Part shown: positions 33,421 to 43,307 of the stretch, piece after piece
How positions within the stretch are numbered: the stretch's first letter is position 1
Layout of the letters: each line of letters opens with the position of its first letter
DNA from: Augochlora pura
Taxonomy: Eukaryota > Arthropoda > Insecta > Hymenoptera > Halictidae
Assembly (NCBI RefSeq): GCF_028453695.1
Contig: NC_135777.1
Span: 1,860,001 to 1,924,000, forward strand
DNA: 64,000 nt
Reading direction: 5' to 3'
Notes under the pieces: generated by a model
Told to the model about the DNA's origin: nothing
What the model saw: the letters and a program-made list of their open reading frames with translations, nothing else
Databases searched by the model: none
Position numbers and translations under genes: made by a program

Positions 33421-34744
33421 ATATACTATCTATCCAATTATCTATTTATTTAAACGCAATGATGTAATTTTTGTATAATTAGACAAACCAAACAATTTCA
33501 GTGTTTTGTATATTTACTGTTTATCGGACGTTTAATTATCGCCGAGAGTCTACCGATTTGTTTCGGCCTTCGTTGCGGATCAGCCGGTGAAATGCGAGCA
33601 GCTAGGCGCTCGCAATTAGGGGAGTGTTAGGCATCGGCTATTAGCGCGGCCGGCAATTTCGCTATTGGCCGGCGGCCGGGCGTCGATGAATAATTAAATA
33701 TCGTAAGTAGTCTTCGAATTAATCTATCGGGCGAAACGCGGTCGGGACGTTGATGAATAGTTGCTGCATATTCGATGGCATAGACGCGCGGCGGCGGACA
33801 CGGGGCACGGGGCGCGGGGCGCGGGCACAGAGGCGCAGAGGCGCCGGCCCGTCACGAACGTGTTAATTGCCTTAATCCAGTATTCGCTTGTATCTATATC
33901 ACTGACGGCCGGAAGATAAATTACAGCCACGTCATTTCGCCGGCAATCACGCGAATACTATTTCCGTGATCGAACAGGCCACCACCCTCCACCCCCCGGT
34001 GCGTGTATCCGGCGAGGTGGCACGGCACGCGAAAAATAATGCTTGACCGATCGGCGTGCACGCTGTCTCGTTTGCATGCCATTTATTCCTCAATTTTTTT
34101 TGACCGATGAACGCCGCCGCGTCGCGACGGCCCCGTCGCCATTTTTGAATATGCATCGGAAGGGCCGGCGCGAACGAAAAAAGGATTAAAAATCCTATCT
34201 GTTGCCTCTTTAAATTTCAATGAAACGAAATTGCCGGGCGGCCGCGCGGAGAGAAATACGAGCGCGAAAAAGGGAGAACGAGAGACGGGGACAGAGACGA
34301 CGAGAGAAGAGAGACAGAGAAACGCGGAGAGAAAGGGAGGAGGGAAATAGACAGAGGAAGAGAGAAAGGGAGCGCGCTATTCGCGTTCAAGTAACCCGGA
34401 GAATAAAAACTCGCGTCCCGAAACGCGACGCGCGGAGCTTTTTCACGGGGACACGCTTAATCTCAGATCCGCCGGGAAGAAAAGTGAATCCTTTGCCTCG
34501 CTTCGAGCGCCATCCTGTCTCCTACATCCTGCCCCTTTTTAGCCACCTGTAGCGACGGCTTTAAGTCGCGGATTAGCCTGAACAACGGGCATAGAGCTTC
34601 GCGATTCGCTCGATCTCCCCTACAGAACGCCTCGGACAACGCGACGAACCGTTCTAGAATCGAGAATACGGTGATTTAACAGAGGCACAGTGATCGGGGA
34701 GGATGCACAGTAACTGGGACACGGTAATATATATATACAATAAT
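33421..34744. other. No gene seen; GA-rich segment 34255-34380
   Basis: GC-rich 33540-34680. The Arg/Glu/Lys frame at 34220-34552 comes from a GAGA-type purine tract. Minus-strand frames 33724-33930 and 33947-34156 are unrecognised. Confidence 0.5.
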
Positions 34745-34855
34745 TAATACGGAGCCTCCGCCGTGCATTACAGTTGGTTGTACATTTTTTAATTCTAGTT
34801 CTGTATTAAGCTTTCTCCAAACTTTTCCTCTTCCGTCACATCCAAAAATATTAAA
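34745..34855 (-). pseudogene. Tc1-like transposase fragment
   Basis: Minus-strand codons read FNIFGCDGRGKVWRK, then LNTELELKNVQPT and VMHGGGSVL. This follows the Tc1 family pattern of FN.FGSDGR..VWR...E......PTVKHGGGSVMVWGC, just downstream of the SDESKF box that holds the first catalytic Asp. Neither that Asp nor the later catalytic residues (second Asp, Glu of DD34E) are present. About 37 residues survive from a protein usually about 340 long. It is an internal-deletion relic without function. Confidence 0.8.
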
Positions 34856-34956
34856 TAAGATAATAAAAAGTTTATTGCAAAATTTTACACGCATCCCTTG
34901 ATTTCAACATATTCTCTTATTAGCAATGAGCGTACGAATACTTATGGGACTGACTG
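34745..34956 (-). mobile_element. Tc1-like element remnant with one TIR
   Basis: The right end CGAATACTTATGGGACTGAC + TG abuts TA (34957-34958), as in the copy ending at 24956. The body matches the copies at 24820 and 43124 and extends further into the transposase than either. No opposite terminus is found; the left edge passes into TATATATA sequence. Orientation is taken from the transposase fragment on the minus strand. Confidence 0.82.
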
Positions 34957-34958
34957 TA

Positions 34959-36970
34959 TCTTCGACGGCTCAGAATGTCGCCACAACCGCGAAGAAATAA
35001 ATTGCCAAAGTTATGTTCAGTAGCAAAAACATCCGAAGACTGTTAACAGGGCACAGTAATTGGCTGTTCTACTACCCTAACCCCGAAACACGGTCTGGTG
35101 CCGTCGGCACGATGAAACAAAGGCAAGAACTCGTAACGGACATGGAGAATCTTCGGCCGTGTCGTCTGCCCTGGAACGACTCCGCTTTTTCCCGTCAGTT
35201 TTTACCGCGCCAACTGCCCCGCGCCCCTTCGGCCTCACCTTCTTACTGTCCTCGCCGTTTCCTCCGACGCTCCGCCGCAGAGGAAAATCCCTTTGCGGCG
35301 GGTGGCCACGCCGGAAAACCCTGTCCCGAGGTTTGCCACCGGCCCGGGAAGGAAAAACGCCGGCAGGTCGGCTTTATGACTGCCATCCGTCCTCACCGGC
35401 CAGATAACGAGTAAATTAAAACGCACTCCTTGTCGTCGCCCCCTCCCCCATCTCCCCCTTACAGCTCGTAATTTCCCCTGGCCAAGGCTGCTAAACCGTC
35501 TCCGCTCCGTCGCGAGCGCGTAGATCTCTTAATTGTCCGCGCCGTCTGACCATTCACGACCCAATCCACTGCGACGGTATTTTCATTTTCGGCGTCCCGT
35601 TGCGGTTTCTAGAATTCAGCGACATTTCACGAGAAAGTCAAGGTTACTTGTAATTAATTCGTGGTCCAAATTGATAGTTATGCGATGTTGTGCTGCCTCA
35701 GTTGAAAGTTTATAAGAACTGTAGGAATTAATATGATTCAATGAATATTTTAGTTCAGGAAACAAGTATCTTTCTGCTGTTTTAATCAGAACAAAATGCG
35801 AACGCCTTGTTGATTTTTGTAATAAATAATTTTGGACTTTTGTTAAAAATGTGGTTCGATTGGAAAGTAGAGAATTTTAATAATCATATAATAATAATAT
35901 CAATATTACAGTAATAAAATGGTAATTTAATAAGTAATAAGTTTGAAGTTAATCTTTTAAAATGAAACCATTTTCACAATCTTTAAATATGTATTCGGCA
36001 AATTAAAAGGAGAAATTTTTCATAAACGAACAGGTTGAATTTACTATGGGTACAATATAAATGATCATACCGTATGAAAATACTGTATACTGAAACAAAT
36101 TTTCGAGTTGAAATAGCCTTCAATGCAACAGATTAAGCACCTATTTATTATTCATCTATTCGTTATTTATTTATTTATTATTTATTTATTGATCACATCA
36201 TTACTGCAATTGTTCATCCAAAGTAATACGATTCCAACCTTATCATTTTTAATGAAGTCAAAGCACAGGAAAAATCGTTTAAGCAGTACCGTTAGGAAAC
36301 TTGAAGGAGAAGATCCATGGGCGAGATTGATCAAGCAATTCCCCGGCGACAATATTCTCCCCAATGTTCGCCGCGGAATCCTTTCTCGCGAGTCGGTGCT
36401 CGAGCCCGGGAGTATAATTTCCAATCATCTGAAGAAGCATCTTCGTCCCGATAACGTTGCAGCCGCGCGGTGGTATAGGTCAACGATTCGGGCCGCATTA
36501 CGCTCGAAGTCTCTGTTTCCAATTTCTATTTCCGTGGAATTGCGTCGCTGCCCCCCTACCCCCCCTCCCCTCCTCTGGTACAACAGAATGAAAGAAATCG
36601 GTTGCTGATACTAGAGACGGGGAAATGGAGGAAGGCAGGGCGACCCCGACGCGGTCTTCAGACGATCGTATTCCACCCGGACGTCGTCCGCAGGAAATAT
36701 CGGCGCGATGAATCCGAGGGTGTCGCGTCGTCGCTCCGCGTCTTATATCTCCGGTTCTCGATTGTCCGAGATGTCGCATTACCCGGATCGCTCGGGGCTC
36801 GCCCACCGGGGGATGTGCACCGCCCTCCGATGAAGTTCGACCTTTGATGTCGCGCGAGTCGCGCTGGTACCGCGAACTTCCATAAACCGGCATGAATATG
36901 GATAAGGCGAAAAATTTATACGATCCCCGATCAATTGGAAACTTTGGGTGCTCGTAGATGACCCTGCTAA
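34959..36970. other. No gene seen
   Basis: GC-rich 35000-35640 and 36280-36900, AT-rich between, with a (TTTA)n patch at 36160-36190. Frames at 35013-35414, 36123-36608 and 36498-36893 (-) match nothing I know; the second starts inside the TTTA repeat. Confidence 0.5.
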
Positions 36971-36973
36971 ATA

Positions 36974-37123
36974 TCAGGGTGTGCTATATGTTCTCTTTGC
37001 GCATCGCTATGTATGATCTCGAGAGTATGATGAATAAAAATCCGCGATATATTTTGCGGAAGATAGTGGATGTAACTGACATTACCAAGACAATGTTAAA
37101 GAATTATTTAATTAAGTTGGGAT
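36974..37123 (+). mobile_element. Mariner 5' end fragment
   Basis: TCAGGGTGTGCTATATG begins after TA and is a mutated mariner terminus. The following 130 bp align with the 5' leader of the copy at 3922-4866 read in reverse (GCTATGTATGATCTCGAGAGTATG against GCTATGTACGGCCTCGAGAGTATG). It ends in codons NYLIKLG, equivalent to HLIKMG of that copy, and then the decameric array starts. No 3' mariner end is found downstream. Confidence 0.72.
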
Positions 37124-37315
37124 CTCTATTCCAACTCTATTCCACTCTATTCTGTTCTATTCAACTCTATTCCACTATATATTGTTATAGTTTATTCTAC
37201 ATTATAGATATAACTATATTCAATCTTATTCTAATGTATTCCACTCTATTCTGCTCTATTCTGCTTTGTTACATTCTGATTCACTCTATTCTACTTCATT
37301 CCACATTATATTCGA
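37124..37315. repeat. Decameric minisatellite array B (TTCCACTCTA)n
   Basis: CTATTCCACTCTATTCTGTTC units join directly to the mariner 5' fragment. GTTATAGTTTATTCTACATTATA (about 37183-37205) is the reverse complement of the TAGAATAGGCTATAAC landmark. Relative to the transposase sense strand, the orientation is the same as in array A. Confidence 0.85.
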
Positions 37316-37332
37316 ATTCATTTCTAATGAGT

Positions 37333-37655
37333 ATTTTTAATCGTCGATCATTTTACGAGCAGGCATGAAAACGACTATTTTTAGTCATCAAATATTTCAC
37401 GAGCACCTAAAATACTACTATTTTTAGTTACAGAATATTTACGAAGCAATGAAGATACTACTATTTTTAGTCATTGAATATTTAAGAAGCATTGGCGGAT
37501 ACTACTATTTTTAGTCATTGAATATTTGAGAAGCATTGACGATACTATTATTTTTAGTCATTGGATATTTTAATAGCAATAAAATACTAGTACTTTTAGT
37601 TATTGGATCGATTATTTCACGAGCAATCAAGACAATTATTTTTAGTCATCCAATC
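37333..37655. repeat. Tandem repeat, 42-45 bp unit, about seven copies
   Basis: Each unit carries ACTATTTTTAGTCATTGAAT followed by ATTT.A.GAGCA. The TTTTTAG cores are at about 37374, 37419, 37461, 37505, 37548, 37590 and 37635. The array ends right before a CCAAT string and a TATA box. Confidence 0.9.
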
Positions 37656-37819
37656 AGTAGTATCTGAACGGATATAAGCAGACGCGTTTGAACCGTAGTC
37701 AGACAAGACGTGCGTACTGAGGAAAATATTTTGGAGCAAGTCTAGATTAGCCGAGGGCCAGAGCGTCGGAGTAGAGTAACTGCTAGCAGGTTAGATAGCA
37801 ATCGGCTAGCGCGAATAAA
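37650..37819 (+). promoter_or_regulatory. Candidate core promoter and polyadenylation signal (LTR-like)
   Basis: CCAAT (37650-37654), TATAAG (37673-37678) and TCAGAC with its A at 37701 lie in order. The TATA start is 28 bp upstream of the putative start base, the canonical insect spacing. AATAAA follows at 37814-37819, about 113 bp downstream. A TATA/Inr promoter and a nearby AATAAA after a tandem-repeat region resemble U3-R of a retroelement LTR. No LTR ends, primer-binding site or second LTR were found. It could instead be a lone promoter. Confidence 0.4.
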
Positions 37820-40093
37820 TCCGTCGCGATCGATGAATGGATTCAGTGGACCAGACGGAACAGCGAACTCCACTCTTTCCGTGTCGTGTCAAGGAGCACT
37901 TAAGAACCGGCCCTGATGCTCACAATCGATGGCTTACACGGAGCCAGGAGCATTGTACACGACTGGGCCAATTCGTTGTTCCAACCGTTCGTTTCTGAAG
38001 CATTACTGGCGTCTATGACGCGCCGCTCTGCCAGGAAGGACACATTTGTTACACCCACTTCCTCCATCTTTCAAAATCGACTGCAAACTTCATCGGATCG
38101 CAACAATTCTGCTATCCGATGAATTCATGCTATCTCCTAAAATTGAGTAAACTGATACTATTCATCTGACATCATTGAGATTAGATTTAAAGTAACTTTT
38201 GCATCTTTAGTGAGATTTAAAGAAATATTTGACGATATATCGTATCTCTATATAAAAAATATAGTTTTTAAAATATAAAATATAGTTTTTCTTCTTCGTT
38301 TTTGTTTAAATATCTGTGAAAATGTAACAGTTTTAACAGAGTTAGCCGATCCTCCGAACGTCAAATTATCTCCGACAGTGAAATTATTTACTCGCATCAC
38401 GGAGAAGAAGTAGAGGTGTAATGTACTCAAGCGCCGTACTCTCAGTAGTACAAGTCAATAATAAATGCTCCACCTGTTCCACGTCCCCAAATCGACGTCT
38501 ACTCGGCCGGAACCTCGTCGGATCTCGTTACCAGCCCTCCCCACGGTTTTGCACGTTGAAATTCTCTCGGGCACGGTGTCGCGAGCACCGTCGGCGAGCC
38601 GTCGCGTACTCCCTGAATCAGCTAATGGCGCTCGCAATCACGCTCGTGGGAAAAAAAAAACGGGGCCAGGAAGTCTGGCGAACGGGGTGGTGGTCTTAAG
38701 AGGCGAGGGTGTGGGCGGTGATCCCCGGTCGAATCCTCGGGCTCTACAGGCTGCGAGCGTGTACGAATTATAATTTCCGGGCACGGGACAGCAAGCCGAT
38801 CCTACGGATTACTAGCAGCGACAGTGTGGTCAGCCGAGCATGCACACCGAGCGGTTGTCGGGCAGCGGGGATGGGACCCCGGGGCGGGAAAGGGAGGCTG
38901 GCCGGTTCGTACCGTGAATTTTAACCAAGAGGGGGATTTACCTCTCGCCACTCGCGTCGCACCCCCTGTCTTCACCTTTCCGCGCCGTGGAATTTCCGCT
39001 CGATAGCCAAGCTTTGATTCGCCCCTCTGACCCACCGTCGCCTCGTCCCGCCTCCTCCTGCCTCCTCCCGCCACGGCCAGCCTCGCATCTTATCGTCCTC
39101 CTTTGGCCTGGCTTCCGGTAATTATCTACCCCTTTGTGGCCGCCGCCTGTTTGTTTAAAATCGTTAAATTAACTGCAGCGCCTTGCGAATCACACAAAAC
39201 CAAATATTGAAACTCATGCGTGTAGGCGGTCTAGCTGCGAAATACAGCAAAGAATCCTGTAATTTTCCTGTAATTTTTTGTATAACTTGTGATATGTCGA
39301 TTTAAAGATGTAACTTGGAAACCGACATTATTTTCCAACCAACCTAATATTTGCATTACCGTCGTAAAAAGAGCCCTCCGGTACGAAAATGCATCGTAAA
39401 CGCGTCCGCTCGAAGGCGGCGGAATCGGCCGGGAGATTGGAAAATTTTCTGAATCGTCCCGATGGCGCGGGTAAGTTAATAATTGACGGTTCAAGCAGTT
39501 CACCGCGAGCGGTGCGCAGCAGGCGCGGAACGCGGAACACCGTGGGCGGGGATCGCCGGATGGTTTAATCCCCATGGAGAATTACGGCGCATTTAAAGCG
39601 CCATGAATGGGAATTACGAGACACTGAATTCGCGCTAGTCACTGAAATATTCTGAAGTATCCCGGACTGTTACGAGGCGTTCCGGACCGCCGTAAATATA
39701 AATCATGGGGACGTCCGTGATACTACGCCGACGGATTACGCGTCCTCTCATTCCGCGGAAAAGTTCCGCTCAATTTATAGAACGCTCCGAGACGTTTTAC
39801 CGAAGCGGACCCTTGGAGCCAGCGGATTCCTTTTCTCGGATATCCACGCCGAGCAATATCCCCGTTTCTATTTCTTACGCGCTCTTCTACCCCTTCTTCA
39901 TTCCGCGCTGATTAATTCCAGCGCCGAACGGTTTCTCTTACTCCGCGAGCACGGTTTTCCCCGTGGCCTTTGTTCCGCAGACGGCCGGAATTATTCGGAT
40001 TACATCCATCCCCGGTCTCGATTATCACGGACCGAAGTCGATGATTGAGCGATGTCTATTTCTGCCGTCCATTGTACTATTCCACACCCTTTA

Positions 40094-40095
<2 letters not shown>
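37820..40095. other. No gene seen
   Basis: AT-rich 38100-38400, GC-rich 38420-39170 and 39360-40030. Overlapping frames on both strands at 38421-39074 and 39231-39575 are unrecognised. An unclassified 68-codon frame (37916-38122 +) lies just after the LTR-like signals; it has no recognisable domain. Confidence 0.5.
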
Positions 40096-40128
<33 letters not shown>

Positions 40129-40129
40129 A
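40096..40129. repeat. (CT)n microsatellite
   Basis: About 15 CT units with a TTCTCT tail, next to the dispersed repeat at 40145. Confidence 0.95.
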
Positions 40130-40144
40130 GCAATCCATCCACCT

Positions 40145-40325
40145 ACACTCCCAAAGAAAACGCGTGCTATCTTCAATTACTCGCGTTATAATTATGGTAC
40201 AGGAAATGTGCCAATGATACAGAAAGACCACCTTCTACCATAATATATAAACGTAACTTTTACTGACTTTTCTTCAACGAATTCTCGTCGTAAAAATAAA
40301 TATACCTAAATGAATACAGACAAAA
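40145..40325 (-). repeat. Dispersed repeat copy (inverted partner of 33252-33420)
   Basis: Reverse complement of the 33.3-kb copy. Here the frame reads LRLYIMVEGGLSVSLAHFL, then YHNYNASN and a stop on the minus strand. The partner copy keeps VEG.TSVSLAHFL, so the two share a possible ancestral reading frame. Family unknown. Confidence 0.78.
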
Positions 40326-40329
40326 TGAT

Positions 40330-40817
40330 AGCACATCTGAAAAATATTCCATATTATATAAATTTAAAATAGACAAATATGAAAATTATTCTCTTCTCGT
40401 TCTCCCTCTCTCTTTCTCGCTCCCCTCGTTCCCAGGATAAAATCATCGATAAATCCCGACCGCTTCGATTTCAAGTGCAATTAATTGCCAATCACCTCGT
40501 CCCGACGGAATCCTTTTTACAATCAACAACGTTTATATTAAACGGTAATCGCTGTAAATTAATTACCCCTCTTTTCGGATGGATCCGTACAAAGGGGAAA
40601 CGTCGATGCATTATTTCGTTTACTTGAAACGCGAACTTCCTCCGAACCCTTTCCCGCGTTTCCGTTGAATCGAAAATCATATTACGCTGGTTAAGTGACG
40701 TTTCAATCACCGTCCGGTCTAATTCAGATTTTCCCGGGGCAATTTCACGGCTAATTTTACGGGATTCGATCCTGTTATGTTACCATCGGTCGATACGTAA
40801 CGAGAATCGCCCAACAC
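40330..40817. other. No gene seen
   Basis: A short CT-rich patch at 40400-40420. The opposite-strand frames at 40379-40627 and 40492-40710 are unrecognised. Confidence 0.45.
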
Positions 40818-41325
40818 CGTGTTTTCTCTGCGCTTTTGTTTATAGGATATTTTTGATGAACAAATTACTGGTTATAACCTGTATAGAAACGTTCTGCGTG
40901 CTTCATTTAATGATTTTATGTAGAACATAATATAGAGTTAACATACAGTGAAAATTTGTAGCGTTGCCGTTGCTTTTATGTATTGAACATAGCGATTGTA
41001 TCTTCATTGTTAATTTATATAATAATTCATGGTTGATATTTAATTGTGTGGTGCATTTAAGTTCCATGCGCTTCTCGTGTTTGCTGCATATTCGTTCCTT
41101 AAAAAATGATATTGATCTCTTAGTTACTGATTTTTTTCTTGGATTTATTAGTATTAGTTAATATATTAGTTAATCCTTATAAATTTCAACTGTACATTAA
41201 CTGTATATTATTACCTACATAAAATCATTACATAAAGCATGTACGATAGTTCTGTACAACAGCTTATATAACATTTACTTCTTCATCAAAAAATATCCTA
41301 ATAAACAAAAGTAGAACGAACACGT
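40818..41325. mobile_element. Foldback element with about 135-bp inverted repeats
   Basis: The left arm (about 40830-40961) and the right arm (about 41175-41320) are inverted copies. Shared blocks include CTTTTGTTTA.AGGATATTTT, TTTAATGATTTTATGTAG (left) against TGTAATGATTTTATGTAG (right, complemented), AATATAGAGTTAACATACAG against AATATACAGTTAATGTACAG, and GAAATTT. The loop of about 215 bp is AT-rich without coding potential. Termini beyond CGTGTT are uncertain and no target duplication is evident. Confidence 0.8.
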
Positions 41326-41668
41326 TTCTGGACAATTCACCGTGCAATTGCAGCCGCAGATCTCTTCAGAGTTCACGACAGAGGAACGTAAAATTCCGTA
41401 GGCTAATTCGTTCGATCCGCTGATAATCTCGCTTCACTCGCTAGTCATTTTGTTCCCGGTTAGATTGCGGCGACGTTAACGCTTGCTCGGACGTAATTAT
41501 CCTTGCGAATTTATTGCCGGGCGGCCTCGAAGTTGCTCGGATAATTTTCAATCAGATACCGAGCTTATTTCCGTGGGTTGTTTCCCTTTTAAGTTATAGC
41601 GACTTTAACGCCCGGTCTACTTAATTTCCCTTTACGAATTTATTATCGCCGCCGATCCGCCGGATAAT

Positions 41669-41683
41669 CCCCCCCCCCCCCCC
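41669..41683. repeat. Poly-C tract
   Basis: Fifteen consecutive C, continuing as AACCCGCCCCCTCCCCC. The complementary strand could form a G-quadruplex. Confidence 0.95.
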
Positions 41684-42094
41684 AACCCGCCCCCTCCCCC
41701 ATGAACCCGCGAGTGAATTTAATGTTCGAACGGATTCAATTATTCCTACCATTCATTTTCAAAACGCGCTACATTTCTGTCGGAATTTATTTTCATTCGA
41801 CACTGGTTATACCGTCGGATTATTTAATTTATGCATTTCGCCGACTCCGGTTGAGCTTGACTCGCTGTGATCGCCTGCACGATGAAAGTATCAGGGTTGA
41901 TCCTTGCGCTATAACGACGCGATAGACTCGTGACAAACATTTTCTATATTATATAATTTGTTGAATATAAATGTTGTTTGTGTCTGCTAAGTCGATATAA
42001 AAATTTATTGTTTTGTTATTAAGAGCGAAGAATTAAAACAAAGGAGGACACGCGAGAAAAGAATATTAAGCGTTTGTATTTCGGAAGTGATTGA

Positions 42095-42487
42095 CCCTTT
42101 CGTTACGGATGGCGACTATAGCCTTGCTGCATTTATGGATTCCAAGTATAATAATAACAGAATAGAATACAAAATATAATAGAATACAATACGATATAAT
42201 ACGATATAATGTAATGTAATATAAGACTGTAAATAACCCGTTAATCGCAATATAATATTATATAGATATGATATACGTAATATAACACAATACAGTATAA
42301 TACGATAAAATGCAATATAATACAATGCAACATTGTATAATATAATATACATGATGCAGTGGAATACAATACAATAAAATACTATACAAAACAATAGAAT
42401 ATATTATATTATATAATATAATGTCATAGAAGACTATAAATAACCCATGCTGTGGCGTCATTCCAACGGACTGTCATAACGAAAGGG
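42095..42487. mobile_element. TTAA-type element with AT-rich tandem core
   Basis: The left end CCCTTTCGTTACGGATGGCG follows TTGA; the right end, reverse-complemented, CCCTTTCGTTATGACAGTCC, is followed by TTAA (42488-42491). Inside are AATACAATATAATAC-type repeats from 42140 to 42425. AAGACTGTAAATAACCCGTT (42224) recurs as AAGACTATAAATAACCCATG (42430). 393 bp; related to family 1 and 2 by its ends only. Confidence 0.72.
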
Positions 42488-42491
42488 TTAA

Positions 42492-43121
42492 AAGGACGTG
42501 AAAGCGTTAATCGACTCAATTGCGAAAGAAATGGTAGCGCGACGGGTAGACGCTCGCGCCGGTAAGTTATGCGATCGTGATTAACGCGCAGACAGCTGGA
42601 AAATCCTCGAGGAGGCAGCAGGAATCGACGGCGAGACGACCTGTTCCTCGCAACAGGATCCTCTCGTCGAGCATGCAAACACGACCGTCTTGGTCGGCTG
42701 TTTGCGTTCTCGAGTGCAACTTGTTGCGGTTTCCCAATTTCTTTCGCGAGCTCTTCAAACCCATGTCGCGAGTTATATTCTTGAACGTTTAATGCGACTT
42801 TAAATGCAACGGTACGCGACAAGTGTCAGGATCACGTGGGCCAGCGACCCGCTTCGCTCCGCCATCCCTCCGTCGATTTGCCACGGTCGATTCGCTCTGC
42901 GATCACGTGGTCGACGGCAGTAACAATTGTAGGGTATTTTTTTCGTGTATAAAAAGCAGAATGGTCGACAGTGAAGTTGTAAAATACAGAATGAATGAGA
43001 CAGATTCTTAGAGAGCGTTTCGGTAGCTAAGAATGACCTGGGATCATTGCTTAGATTCTTCAAAGTCCTGCTTGGTTGACAGATAAAGCGCGAGCGAGTT
43101 TGTGAAGAGCGGCTCAAGATA
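42492..43121. other. No gene seen
   Basis: GC-rich, with antisense frame pairs at 42424-42822 / 42577-42792 and 42800-43126 / 42823-43011. Unrecognised. Confidence 0.45.
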
Positions 43122-43123
43122 TA

Positions 43124-43307
43124 CAATCAGTCCCATAAGTATTCGTACCCTGTCGTATTAGGCTTTCTCCAAACTTTTCCTCTTCCGTCACATCCAAAAA
43201 TATTAAATTAGATAATAAAAAGTTTATTGCAAAATTTTACATGGATCCCTTGATTTCAACAGATTTCTCTTATAAGCAATGGGAGTGCGAATACTTATGG
43301 GACTGAC
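43124..43307 (-). mobile_element. Tc1-derived MITE with both TIRs
   Basis: After TA (43122-43123), the left end CAATCAGTCCCATAAGTATT mirrors the right end AATACTTATGGGACTGAC. Between them is the same body as the remnants at 24820 and 34745, including the codons for FGCDGRGKVWRK on the minus strand. The expected terminal TG-TA on the right is changed to GTCA. Length about 184 bp. It explains how the other two truncated copies relate: all derive from one internally deleted Tc1-like element. Confidence 0.8.

Noticed and set aside
34676..34744. Continuation of the Tc1-like frame past GGGSVL to a stop
   Set aside because: After VL the translation (IIVYIYYRVPV...) departs from the family and passes through a TATATA run, so it is flanking sequence, not transposase.
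37673..37917. Complete LTR retrotransposon
   Set aside because: No TG...CA ends, primer-binding site, gag-pol frame or second LTR are visible; only the promoter-like order of signals is reported.
38725..38760. GGTCGAATCCTCGG resembling a tRNA B box
   Set aside because: No A box, anticodon stem or cloverleaf can be drawn upstream, and no T-run terminator follows.
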